This document shows positions 21,335 through 27,749 of a DNA stretch of 28,376 bases, in pieces. Each line of letters starts with the position of its first letter. The first letter of the stretch is position 1. The stretch covers positions 1 to 28,376 of the IMG/VR virus record IMGVR_UViG_3300021964_000382. One strand, given 5' to 3'. Source of the stretch: a virus. The translations under genes and the position numbers were made by a program. The notes beneath the pieces are model-generated. The model worked only from the letters and a program-made list of their open reading frames with translations, had not been told where the DNA came from and did no database searches.

Positions 21335-21646
21335 ATGCCAACATATACATTTTTAAATACTGAAACAGGTGATCTCGAAGATCACTTTATGTCTTACACT
21401 AAGTTAGACGAGTTCAAAGAAAACAACCCAACTCTAAAACAACAAATTGGTGCACCTGCTATAGTAGGTGGTCATGGTGATAGAGCAAAGACTAGTTCTG
21501 GGTTCAAAGAAGTCATGAGTAAGATCGGAGAAGCACATCCTGGATCTGAAGTTGCTCGCAGGTATGGTGACAATAGAACTATTAAGCAAAAGAAAACTAT
21601 TGACACTGTCGCCAAGCATGTAGTGAAACAAGCAAAGAAGAAGTGA
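21335..21646 (+). CDS. Conserved T4-like phage protein, FmdB-like start
   Basis: A 103-residue protein with the start MPTYTFLNTETGDLEDHFM, which resembles FmdB-type regulatory proteins but lacks their zinc-binding cysteines. The core APAIVGGHGDR and the segment GFKEVMSKIGEAHPGSEVARRYG followed by a Lys-rich end are typical of a protein found widely in marine T4-like phages. Function unknown. It starts behind AAGGTGAAG and overlaps the next gene by four bases. Confidence 0.7.
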   Translation: MPTYTFLNTETGDLEDHFMSYTKLDEFKENNPTLKQQIGAPAIVGGHGDRAKTSSGFKEVMSKIGEAHPGSEVARRYGDNRTIKQKKTIDTVAKHVVKQAKKK

Positions 21647-21873
21647 CAAAAGAAGAACTTATAGAATTGATAACAAATCTTCATCCCGAAGATACAAAAG
21701 GAGAATTGACAGGTGTATTTATTGGAAGACATGGTGAGGTGGTCACCACTGATTCTATTAGGGTTGACATGGATGGGGGTCGAGTTATATTGGCTCAGAA
21801 GGGATCGGGCGAATCAGAACAGAATAAAAAGAACTGGGAACAAGAATTGGTATTCATAAGGAATAAAAAATGA
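21643..21873 (+). CDS. Small protein of unknown function, GTG start
   Basis: A 76-residue protein, not recognised. The start is GTG 21643, overlapping the preceding stop (GTGA), because no ATG lies near and the reading begins TKEELIELIT. It has a beta-hairpin-like centre (GVFIGRHGEVVTTDSIRVDM). It overlaps the next gene by four bases. Confidence 0.6.
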   Translation: MTKEELIELITNLHPEDTKGELTGVFIGRHGEVVTTDSIRVDMDGGRVILAQKGSGESEQNKKNWEQELVFIRNKK

Positions 21874-22157
21874 GCATCAATGTCGTACAAATGTATTCCG
21901 CACTCAAAGAGGGTGCATGCAACATTCACTTTCGAAAGATAGATACAGGTGAATTGCGTATCATGGCGAGTACACTTAACAGAGATATCGCAGGGCATAG
22001 TAATCTACCAGAAAGTTTCAATCAAGACGTGCTGTCTGATCATTTAGTGGTATGGTGTTTAGATAAAGATGCTTATCGTTCATTTAGAGTGAGTACAGTT
22101 GAGCATTGGGAAGAAATAAAATGGCAGGAAAAGGAAGTAGACGAAGACCAGAAGTAG
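21870..22157 (+). CDS. WYL_2/DUF2693-like small beta-barrel protein
   Basis: A 95-residue protein with the pattern LKEG-CNIHFRKIDTGELRIMASTLN...LVVWCLDKDAYRSFRVSTV. This fits the small Sm/SH3-like barrel domain called WYL_2 (DUF2693), common in T4-like phages. Such domains are thought to bind nucleotides or nucleic acid, but their phage function is not known. It overlaps the next gene by 37 bases. Confidence 0.68.
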   Translation: MSINVVQMYSALKEGACNIHFRKIDTGELRIMASTLNRDIAGHSNLPESFNQDVLSDHLVVWCLDKDAYRSFRVSTVEHWEEIKWQEKEVDEDQK

Positions 22158-22294
22158 GCACAAAATATCAGGATGAGTGGGAAAGAATCTTTGGTTCTAA
22201 AGAACAAGAGAAACAAGATATCTTAGACGAACTAAATCCAGATAAGTTGCCAGATATAGAGAACATAAATGTATCCAAGTTTCGTAAAGTTTAA
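22121..22294 (+). CDS. Small conserved phage protein (WxRIFG motif)
   Basis: A 57-residue protein starting MAGKGSRRRPEVG, followed by YQDEWERIFGSKE, a pattern shared by many tiny phage proteins (GxGSxxRP...WdrIFG). Function is unknown. ATG 22121 is chosen because GGGAAG lies upstream; ATG 22106 is in frame. It overlaps both neighbours, by 37 and 26 bases. Confidence 0.65.
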   Translation: MAGKGSRRRPEVGTKYQDEWERIFGSKEQEKQDILDELNPDKLPDIENINVSKFRKV

Positions 22295-22883
22295 AAACAT
22301 AGAGATTCCCGAAGACGCAAGGATATTGTGGAAAGATATCTTTAGATACAAGTCTTCACCTGATGATCCATTCTGGGTCAAAAGTAAAAACAAATTCGCA
22401 ACAGAAGGAACTACAGTCAAAGAAATTCCACAAGATCTAAGTGGAAGCGAGCATATGGAAAGAATTTATAAGTTGTTGCCAAGAGTGCTACTTAAACATA
22501 TGTTTCCTGAAGTTGATTTAAGTATCTTTGAAGAACTCATGCCCCAAGCAGGTTATATGTATGCTGGTTCTAGTGTCACCGAGCACACAGATAATTGGAT
22601 GATGCCAAAAGATCCACTCATATTAGCATTCACAGATATGAGTTTAACAGTAAACAAAAAGAGATATGAAGTAGCAAAGGGAGACATCGTATCTATACCG
22701 ACCAACATTCCACACTCAATGGATCCTGCTCCTCATGATCAAATATGGGTAGCAGTTAGATGTGGTATAGATATAGCAAGATGTAGCATCGAACATCTTG
22801 CGGATATGTTTGAGTATGAATACATAGACTATCTGGATCTTAAAGAAATAAAGGGTGGATTAAAAAGACGTGGGATATCCTAA
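22269..22883 (+). CDS. 2OG-Fe(II) oxygenase-like protein, first of tandem pair
   Basis: A 204-residue protein with H106-x-D108 (VTEHTDNW), distal H149 (NIPHSM) and R164 (WVAVRCG), matching the iron and 2OG ligands of the 2OG-Fe(II) fold. Between them lie the strand blocks DPLILAFTDMSLTV and YEVAKGDIVSIPT. It is a paralogue of the next gene product (shared starts YPSFVKFKNI and YPKFVKWRNI). The gene at 4446 appears to be a more distant relative. It lies in a chain of overlapping genes. Substrate unknown. Confidence 0.65.
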   Translation: MYPSFVKFKNIEIPEDARILWKDIFRYKSSPDDPFWVKSKNKFATEGTTVKEIPQDLSGSEHMERIYKLLPRVLLKHMFPEVDLSIFEELMPQAGYMYAGSSVTEHTDNWMMPKDPLILAFTDMSLTVNKKRYEVAKGDIVSIPTNIPHSMDPAPHDQIWVAVRCGIDIARCSIEHLADMFEYEYIDYLDLKEIKGGLKRRGIS

Positions 22884-23454
22884 GTTTGTAAAATGGCGAA
22901 ACATAGGTGAGGTCCCAGAAGAATCTTATCTATATTGGGATGGTGTTCTTAATTATGACAACGAAGATGGAGCAACTTCTCACACACGCATCAATCAAAT
23001 CGTCACCACTGGATTATATAGACCCAGAGAAAAACTTATGGGTGAAGAGTGGTTTCGTAAGATCTATATAGATTACACTCAAAACTTTTTAAAATACACT
23101 GGTACATGGTTTCCTTATGGGGAAGAAACAATTGTTGTTCCTCAAGCAGGATTCTGTGGTACTGATCACTCTGTGCCCTTGCATAGAGATACAGTTTTTG
23201 AACCTGTAGATCCTATATTGCTTGCTCTCACCGATATGAAATTATTTGTACACGATACCACCTATGATATATACAAGGGTGATGTTTTTAGTCTTGCCAC
23301 TAATCTACAACATAATGTTCCTAAACAAGATTATGATCAACAATGGGTGGGTGTTAGATTCAACACGCAGAAAGGCAAATACAATATCACGCATCTCTTA
23401 GAAGAATTAGAACACGAAGAATTATCTGAAATCACCTATACAGCACGAACTTAA
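22870..23454 (+). CDS. 2OG-Fe(II) oxygenase-like protein, second of tandem pair, GTG start
   Basis: A 194-residue paralogue of the upstream gene product. Ligands are H105-x-D107 (VPLHRDTV), H148 (NLQHNVP) and R163 (WVGVRFN); strands DPILLALTDMKLFV and YDIYKGDVFSLAT align with the first copy. GTG 22870 is chosen because the first residues then align with the ATG start of the paralogue; it overlaps the upstream stop by 14 bases. The N-terminal third differs, so substrates may differ. Confidence 0.67.
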   Translation: MGYPKFVKWRNIGEVPEESYLYWDGVLNYDNEDGATSHTRINQIVTTGLYRPREKLMGEEWFRKIYIDYTQNFLKYTGTWFPYGEETIVVPQAGFCGTDHSVPLHRDTVFEPVDPILLALTDMKLFVHDTTYDIYKGDVFSLATNLQHNVPKQDYDQQWVGVRFNTQKGKYNITHLLEELEHEELSEITYTART

Positions 23455-23471
23455 TACAGTATAATTATATT

Positions 23472-24128
23472 ATGACATTTGATGAATTGTCTGAGTTTAA
23501 TCTCAAGACTGAAACTATCGATGGGAAACGACACTATGTCACTCCCGAAGGCAACAAGTATCCTAGTGTGACTTCTGTCACTGGACTCTTAACCAAAAAG
23601 CACATACAAGCATGGCGAAAGAGAGTCGGTGAAAAGAAAGCAACTGAGATATCTAGTCGAGCATCTCGCAGAGGTACTTCTTTTCATACACTATGTGAAA
23701 AGTATCTACGCAATGAAGAGTTCGAGTTCGACAATCCCCTACAAGAAATGAATTTCAAATCTATGATCCCATTGTTGGATAAGATTGAACCATTTGCTAT
23801 TGAGTCTGCTATGTACAGCGATCATTATCGTATCGCTGGTAGATGTGACTGTGTAGGTTTGTTTAGAGGTGAGTTAGCAATCATCGATTTCAAGACTTCA
23901 AATAAAGCAAAGACTGAAAGCAGAATACAATCGTATCTTATACAAGAGAGTGCGTATGCTGCATGTGTAAAAGAGATGACAGGTGAAATGCCTAAGATCA
24001 TCGTGACTTTGATTTCTGTAGATGAAGATAGTTCTACTCAACTATTTGTTGATGAACCTGATCGTCATCTAACTGATCTTGTAAAACTTCGAACGCAATA
24101 CTATAATTTGTATGAAAAAGTTTCATAA
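23472..24128 (+). CDS. PD-(D/E)XK nuclease, RecB/Cas4-like exonuclease
   Basis: A 218-residue protein with RecB-type nuclease motifs: RGTSFH (H72), E111 (AIESAMYS), D126 (AGRCDCVG), D139 and K141 in AIIDFKTSNK, and the YLIQESAYA segment with Q158. This is a single-domain nuclease of the kind found in marine T4-like phages, probably acting on DNA ends in recombination or host DNA degradation. It has no CxxC-type iron-sulfur site, unlike Cas4. The gap of 17 bases upstream holds TATAATTATATT but no Shine-Dalgarno. Confidence 0.83.
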   Translation: MTFDELSEFNLKTETIDGKRHYVTPEGNKYPSVTSVTGLLTKKHIQAWRKRVGEKKATEISSRASRRGTSFHTLCEKYLRNEEFEFDNPLQEMNFKSMIPLLDKIEPFAIESAMYSDHYRIAGRCDCVGLFRGELAIIDFKTSNKAKTESRIQSYLIQESAYAACVKEMTGEMPKIIVTLISVDEDSSTQLFVDEPDRHLTDLVKLRTQYYNLYEKVS

Positions 24129-24148
24129 GTGCCTCTTATAGGCAATCA

Positions 24149-24194
24149 TAAATTATAAATATAGTCCAAATTGGTTCAACTTTTTTATAATTTA
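24149..24194 (+). promoter_or_regulatory. Late promoter box within an AT-rich hairpin near a ribosome binding site
   Basis: TAAATTATAAA (24149-24159) is an 11-base perfect inverted repeat of TTTATAATTTA (24184-24194). The 5' arm overlaps an exact TATAAATA box (24154-24161). The 3' arm runs into TTAGGAAA, the ribosome binding site of the small gene at 24202. Late transcripts starting near 24167 would lack the 5' arm. The pairing is all A-T, so the hairpin is weak. A small stem, TGCCT/AGGCA (24130-24144), precedes it. Confidence 0.45.
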
Positions 24195-24201
24195 GGAAAT
24201 C

Positions 24202-24285
24202 ATGTTAAAGAATATACATCGCGATTTTGTTTTCTGTTTACTTTTTGCAGCATTAACAGTGCCATTCATTTTAATAAATGGATGA
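24202..24285 (+). CDS. 27-residue hydrophobic peptide
   Basis: A tiny peptide with one hydrophobic helix (about 9-26, FVFCLLFAALTVPFILI) after a short charged start. It begins at ATG 24202 behind AGGA, close to the hairpin described at 24149. It is short enough to doubt, but it is the first of four successive small membrane genes and has the best ribosome binding site. Confidence 0.5.
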   Translation: MLKNIHRDFVFCLLFAALTVPFILING

Positions 24286-24288
24286 GCA

Positions 24289-24399
24289 ATGAGTGAGAGA
24301 AGACTACAAAAACTGAAAGACAATGTAGGGTTGCTCATGCTGATATGCATGTTTGGATTTTCAATCGCAGCAACCACAGGGTCTGTGAGTTTTATATAA
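24289..24399 (+). CDS. 36-residue membrane peptide
   Basis: A charged helical start (SERRLQKLKDN) is followed by a single membrane helix (about 13-35, VGLLMLICMFGFSIAATTG). It begins three bases after the previous stop, and its TAA shares its last base with the next ATG. This is the typical packing of small phage genes. Unknown function. Confidence 0.55.
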   Translation: MSERRLQKLKDNVGLLMLICMFGFSIAATTGSVSFI

Positions 24400-24599
24400 T
24401 GGCACAACAATTACCTTTGCCATTGAATGCTACGAAGGATGCTTCACCTGAAGAAGTTTCCGAGTGGGAGAAAAAGGATTTCTTCCGTGCTGGCAAATTC
24501 AGTGCAATGGTTTGCTTTGTTGTAATACCAGCAATTGTACAAGCAGTTGCTTTTGGTTCAATGCTGGTGATTTTTTATATTAATGATAAAATTTTTTAA
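24399..24599 (+). CDS. 66-residue membrane protein
   Basis: Polar first 30 residues (PLPLNATKDASPEEVSEWEKKD) followed by one long hydrophobic segment (about 33-62, FSAMVCFVVIPAIVQAVAF...). ATG 24399 is chosen because it follows the upstream stop directly; ATG 24345 in the same frame would overlap the previous gene fully. It overlaps the next small gene by 17 bases. Unknown function. Confidence 0.6.
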   Translation: MAQQLPLPLNATKDASPEEVSEWEKKDFFRAGKFSAMVCFVVIPAIVQAVAFGSMLVIFYINDKIF

Positions 24600-24750
24600 G
24601 GTGATAGCAAAACTCCTAACAGGAGTGGGTACTGAGGTAAACGATATACAGTTGACTCCCAGTGCTGTTCTAATGGTAGCAATATCATTAGCATTTGCTT
24701 TCTTAGGAATCGTAATGTTGCTGATGTTTACAGCATCGTTACTTATATAA
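24583..24750 (+). CDS. 55-residue membrane protein
   Basis: A short basic helix (IKFFKVIAKLLTG) and a polar linker (TEVNDIQLTP) are followed by a strong membrane helix (about 29-54, VLMVAISLAFAFLGIVMLLMF). It begins inside the 3' end of the previous gene and ends ten bases before gene 33. The form is holin-like in general terms, but so are its three neighbours. Function unknown. Confidence 0.55.
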   Translation: MIKFFKVIAKLLTGVGTEVNDIQLTPSAVLMVAISLAFAFLGIVMLLMFTASLLI

Positions 24751-24759
24751 TGGATAATT

Positions 24760-24981
24760 ATGATACTATCAAAAAAGCAATTCTCTGAACAAGTTGAATC
24801 AAAGATTAGTAAAGGTGCAGAAGTCATCGATGCTATCTTAGGAGTATGCGAATCTTATTCTCTAGAACCTGAATCTGCTAAAAGATTATTGAGTGATGGA
24901 CTCAAACAAAAACTTACAGCAGAAGCATCCAATCTTAATTTGATTAAGGGGAGCAAGTCTAGAGGAAAACTTCCCATATGA
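24760..24981 (+). CDS. 33: gp33-like late transcription co-activator
   Basis: A 73-residue protein resembling gp33 of marine T4-like phages: a start LSKKQFSEQVESKI, then VIDAILGVCESYSLEPESAKRLLSD, then LKQKLTAEASNLNLIKG. T4 gp33 bridges host RNA polymerase and the gp45 sliding clamp to activate late promoters, and its C-terminus binds the clamp. The present C-terminus (KLPI) could do so. It is shorter than T4 gp33 (112 residues), as usual in marine relatives. The place just before gene 59 and gene 32 supports the call. It overlaps the next gene by four bases (ATGA). Confidence 0.75.
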   Translation: MILSKKQFSEQVESKISKGAEVIDAILGVCESYSLEPESAKRLLSDGLKQKLTAEASNLNLIKGSKSRGKLPI

Positions 24982-25862
24982 GAATACTCGAAAGATCTTC
25001 CAGATATTCAATACGAGAGGACTTAAAAACTAAGTTCGCAGTCCTCGTACATCTAGGAGATATGACAGAGCAGGAGTTTTATGACTTCTCCTTATCCATA
25101 GGTGATATTGATTTAGAATGTTATGATGATACACATCATCAAAAAGAGGTAAGTCGTATTGCCAACTCTACTCGAATGTCTGAGTTTAAACAGCAAGATT
25201 CTGAATCACGCAATGTACTAGCAAAGTCCAGTCTGCCAGGAATGGCAATCTTTGACTATGCTGGATTAGATCAAGAAGAAGATGTAGAAATAGGTCTATC
25301 TGGTTTTGGCGATATGAGTGATGAGTATAAAGCAAAAAGAGCATTGATCGGTGGTTTCAAAAACTGGCATGTAGACTTTCCACATAGGAAGGAACTTGCC
25401 GACATAGGAATTTTATATGCAAAGAATTATAAACCAACTCAGACAGATAGAGATGCCGATATCCACGGATACAATATTATTAATCCGAGACTTGGTGGTG
25501 GTTCCACTTTGCTTGTTGACTTTTGCTTGGCATATGATAAACATCATGATGCCTTTGCTGGGAAACATGTAGAGTTTTACTACTCCGAAGAGGTTGCTCA
25601 TCCATTACTGAGATACAATAAGATACTTGACAGAGAGACAATGTATATCTCTCCTGTATCAGTATTGCCTACGAAAAGCAATAGTATCTTAGCAAATGAA
25701 ATCTTTATGTTGTTGGTTAATGATGACGAACTACTATGGCAAGTGAATTGGGAAGAAGGTGATTGTTTGATATTTAACAACACTGCCTGTATGCACAGAG
25801 GTGCGTATCATAAGTTTGCTGGTGAAAGAACACTTTGGAGAACCACTGTAAAGTATGACTAG
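24978..25862 (+). CDS. TauD/TfdA-family 2OG-Fe(II) dioxygenase
   Basis: A 294-residue protein of the TauD family. The iron motif H131-x-D133 (NWHVDFPH) is followed by the usual strand LADIGILYAKNY, the segment GGGSTLLVDFCLAYD (173-187), and near the end CLIFNNTACMHRG with distal H273 and the Arg pair R284 and R288 (ERTLWRTTV). In TauD-type enzymes 2-oxoglutarate-driven hydroxylation releases sulfite or modifies small molecules; here the substrate is unknown. It is inserted between genes 33 and 59, overlapping both by four and eight bases, so it is expressed with the replication genes. Confidence 0.87.
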   Translation: MRILERSSRYSIREDLKTKFAVLVHLGDMTEQEFYDFSLSIGDIDLECYDDTHHQKEVSRIANSTRMSEFKQQDSESRNVLAKSSLPGMAIFDYAGLDQEEDVEIGLSGFGDMSDEYKAKRALIGGFKNWHVDFPHRKELADIGILYAKNYKPTQTDRDADIHGYNIINPRLGGGSTLLVDFCLAYDKHHDAFAGKHVEFYYSEEVAHPLLRYNKILDRETMYISPVSVLPTKSNSILANEIFMLLVNDDELLWQVNWEEGDCLIFNNTACMHRGAYHKFAGERTLWRTTVKYD

Positions 25863-26445
25863 TCGCGAAGGATTTGATGCATACTGCCTTTACTTAGGGA
25901 TTAAATTACATTTTACACAGGAGTCATACGACTATGTCAAATACAATGGAGTCGTTAAAGCAGACCTCAAGTCGTTTCTTAGAAGAAAGGATAAATACCA
26001 CTTTGCAAAACTCGCAAGGAAGTATGGAACTGATCTCAAGTCTTTCCTCATCGCCAACCTTTCAGTTTCCGACCGATGGGTTGGGGAACTGCTGGGAAAC
26101 GATTCAGAAATGGTATTCTCAGAATACAAAAAACGACAGCAAAGTTTAACCTATCTTTTTCAAAAAGAATTAAGTTCTTTGTCGAATAAATACTCTTTGG
26201 ATGAATTGTTACAGGTAAAGAATGGACAACATCCTGTACTGCTTAAGCAATATCTAGCAAAAAAGGTTTCACCTGAAACTATGATACTGTTTGACGAACT
26301 TACTAAATACATAGCAGTTTGGGATAAACAAATATCTGAAACAATAGTCTGGAAAGAACAGAGTAAAAGGTTGAAGAAACATTCTACCTTTGTTTCAGGT
26401 GATCACAGTAAATTAAAAAAGATAGCAATGGAAATTTTTACATGA
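25855..26445 (+). CDS. 59: gp59-like loader of the DNA helicase
   Basis: A 196-residue protein resembling T4 gp59 (217 residues), which loads the gp41 helicase at forks and binds gp32. The start FDAYCLYLGIKLHFTQESYDY and the block KADLKSFLRRKDKYHFAKLARKYG are the conserved N-terminal domain of the family. The second half is helical and basic (ETIVWKEQSKRLKKH). The gene order 33, 59, 32 agrees with T4. It overlaps the next gene by four bases. No helicase gene is in the window. Confidence 0.9.
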   Translation: MTSREGFDAYCLYLGIKLHFTQESYDYVKYNGVVKADLKSFLRRKDKYHFAKLARKYGTDLKSFLIANLSVSDRWVGELLGNDSEMVFSEYKKRQQSLTYLFQKELSSLSNKYSLDELLQVKNGQHPVLLKQYLAKKVSPETMILFDELTKYIAVWDKQISETIVWKEQSKRLKKHSTFVSGDHSKLKKIAMEIFT

Positions 26446-26963
26446 ACAAGTATAATGATCTAAGACAAAACCTTATGATTTTTGATTTTGCTTTAGAAAT
26501 GAGAAAGCAAACCTATGATCGTATTGCCGAAGGCAACTACGATTCTTTCAGCAGATGGTTGAAGACCAACTTTATGTTGAATAAGAAAGATCATATAGAA
26601 TGGCAATTAAATGCTGAAAGACACGATGCTCGTAGGCAGTTACATAGTTTCACTGATTACGATAGAGGTGTCGTACTCGCTGTGTTCAATGAACCTGTTA
26701 CCCTTGTACATTCTTCTACATCTTTTGGAAGATTGGCAAGTAAGAAGATGACCCATGTTCCTACTATTGTTGAAGAAGGTAAAAACACAAGTAATCATTT
26801 TAATTACACTGTAAAACCTTATCAACCTATGCTTGTGAATCTAAATGTAGCACATGGTGTGCTCAAGCATCAAAAAGAATGGAGTATGATCAGTCTAAGA
26901 CTAGATTGGACAATGAGAGAATGGTTAGAATACATTCTTGCTATGGGACAGCAACAACAATAA
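26442..26963 (+). CDS. Unknown protein with a cupin/2OG-like C-terminal pattern
   Basis: A 173-residue protein. Its first 70 residues are helical and charged. The C-terminal half ends with PYQPMLVNLNVAHGV (H138) and MISLRLDW (R153), which resembles the distal His and Arg of 2OG-Fe(II) or aspartyl-hydroxylase-like proteins. The expected upstream HxD is not visible, so it may be a degenerate member or a different fold. It lies between genes 59 and 32, and overlaps gene 59 by four bases. No function can be assigned. Confidence 0.55.
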   Translation: MNKYNDLRQNLMIFDFALEMRKQTYDRIAEGNYDSFSRWLKTNFMLNKKDHIEWQLNAERHDARRQLHSFTDYDRGVVLAVFNEPVTLVHSSTSFGRLASKKMTHVPTIVEEGKNTSNHFNYTVKPYQPMLVNLNVAHGVLKHQKEWSMISLRLDWTMREWLEYILAMGQQQQ

Positions 26964-26970
26964 CTTTATT

Positions 26971-27714
26971 ATGATCGCAAACATTATTGGTAATGGTCCG
27001 AGTAGGACGCAATTTGATTTAAGCAAACTTGAGAATACTTATGGGTGTAATGCACTCTACAGAGATTTCTCACCAAACACTTTAGTAGCAGTAGACATTC
27101 CTATGCAAATAGAGATAGTCAATTCTGGATACTATAAAGAGCATAGAGTAGCATTTGCGGATTGGGATGCTACTCCTATAGATATGCTCGAACAGTTTAA
27201 GATGATGTTGACTTTTGATACTCGTAACAATGAGATCACTACACATAATCTTACTGATGCTTCAACGCATTTTTTCAGTCAAGGATCCTCTCTTCAAGGA
27301 ACGACTGAAATACTATGCTTTGAAGAACCAAACCAAATCACACCTTTCACTGATCCTTTATTAAGGGATCTTGTATGTGGTTCTACTGCTGTAGGATTAG
27401 CATGCTTGGAAGGTGCGACGGAAGTCAACTTGATAGGTTTTGACTCATTATGGAGCGAATCCTATGACAATATCTACAAGGGGACTAACAACTATGATTG
27501 GGAAGAAGAAGATACTTTCCGTGTATTAACTGCACAGAAAGACCAACTGATGGCGATTGTAAAACATTTTGAAAATGTTTCATTTAATTTTCAAAAGTCA
27601 CTTACTGACACCCATGAAATAGAATATAATATACTTAATAATCAAGAAGAATGGGTTCTTGGCTCGGGATATGTAGACCGAATACCGATGTTCCCAGATT
27701 ATGAAGTTGAATAA
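26971..27714 (+). CDS. MAF/DUF115-like Rossmann protein
   Basis: A 247-residue protein beginning MIANIIGNGPSRTQFDL, then GCNALYRDFSPNTLVAVDIPMQ, and later CGSTAVGLACLEGATEVNLIGFDS (about 136-159). This pairing of a GNGPS loop with a G-A-x-x-AxxLGAxxVxLIGFD element resembles the MAF/DUF115 proteins, which act in surface glycan (e.g. pseudaminic acid) pathways, and distant glycosyltransferases. ATG 26971 is preferred; ATG 26938 would overlap the previous gene. It is the last gene before gp32. The function in a phage is unknown. Confidence 0.6.
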   Translation: MIANIIGNGPSRTQFDLSKLENTYGCNALYRDFSPNTLVAVDIPMQIEIVNSGYYKEHRVAFADWDATPIDMLEQFKMMLTFDTRNNEITTHNLTDASTHFFSQGSSLQGTTEILCFEEPNQITPFTDPLLRDLVCGSTAVGLACLEGATEVNLIGFDSLWSESYDNIYKGTNNYDWEEEDTFRVLTAQKDQLMAIVKHFENVSFNFQKSLTDTHEIEYNILNNQEEWVLGSGYVDRIPMFPDYEVE

Positions 27715-27749
27715 TACAACGCAATACTTAGTAAATAAAGGAGAAATAT

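Noticed and set aside
24162-24191. A fifth early-type promoter (T run followed by TATAAT)
   Set aside because: The -10 and T run fit, but no TTTACG or ACACCC block is found 18 bases upstream; the inverted repeat explains the sequence equally well.
25934-26149. 71-residue + strand frame inside gene 59
   Set aside because: Out of frame with the well-supported gp59 protein, no start signal, serine-rich shadow composition.
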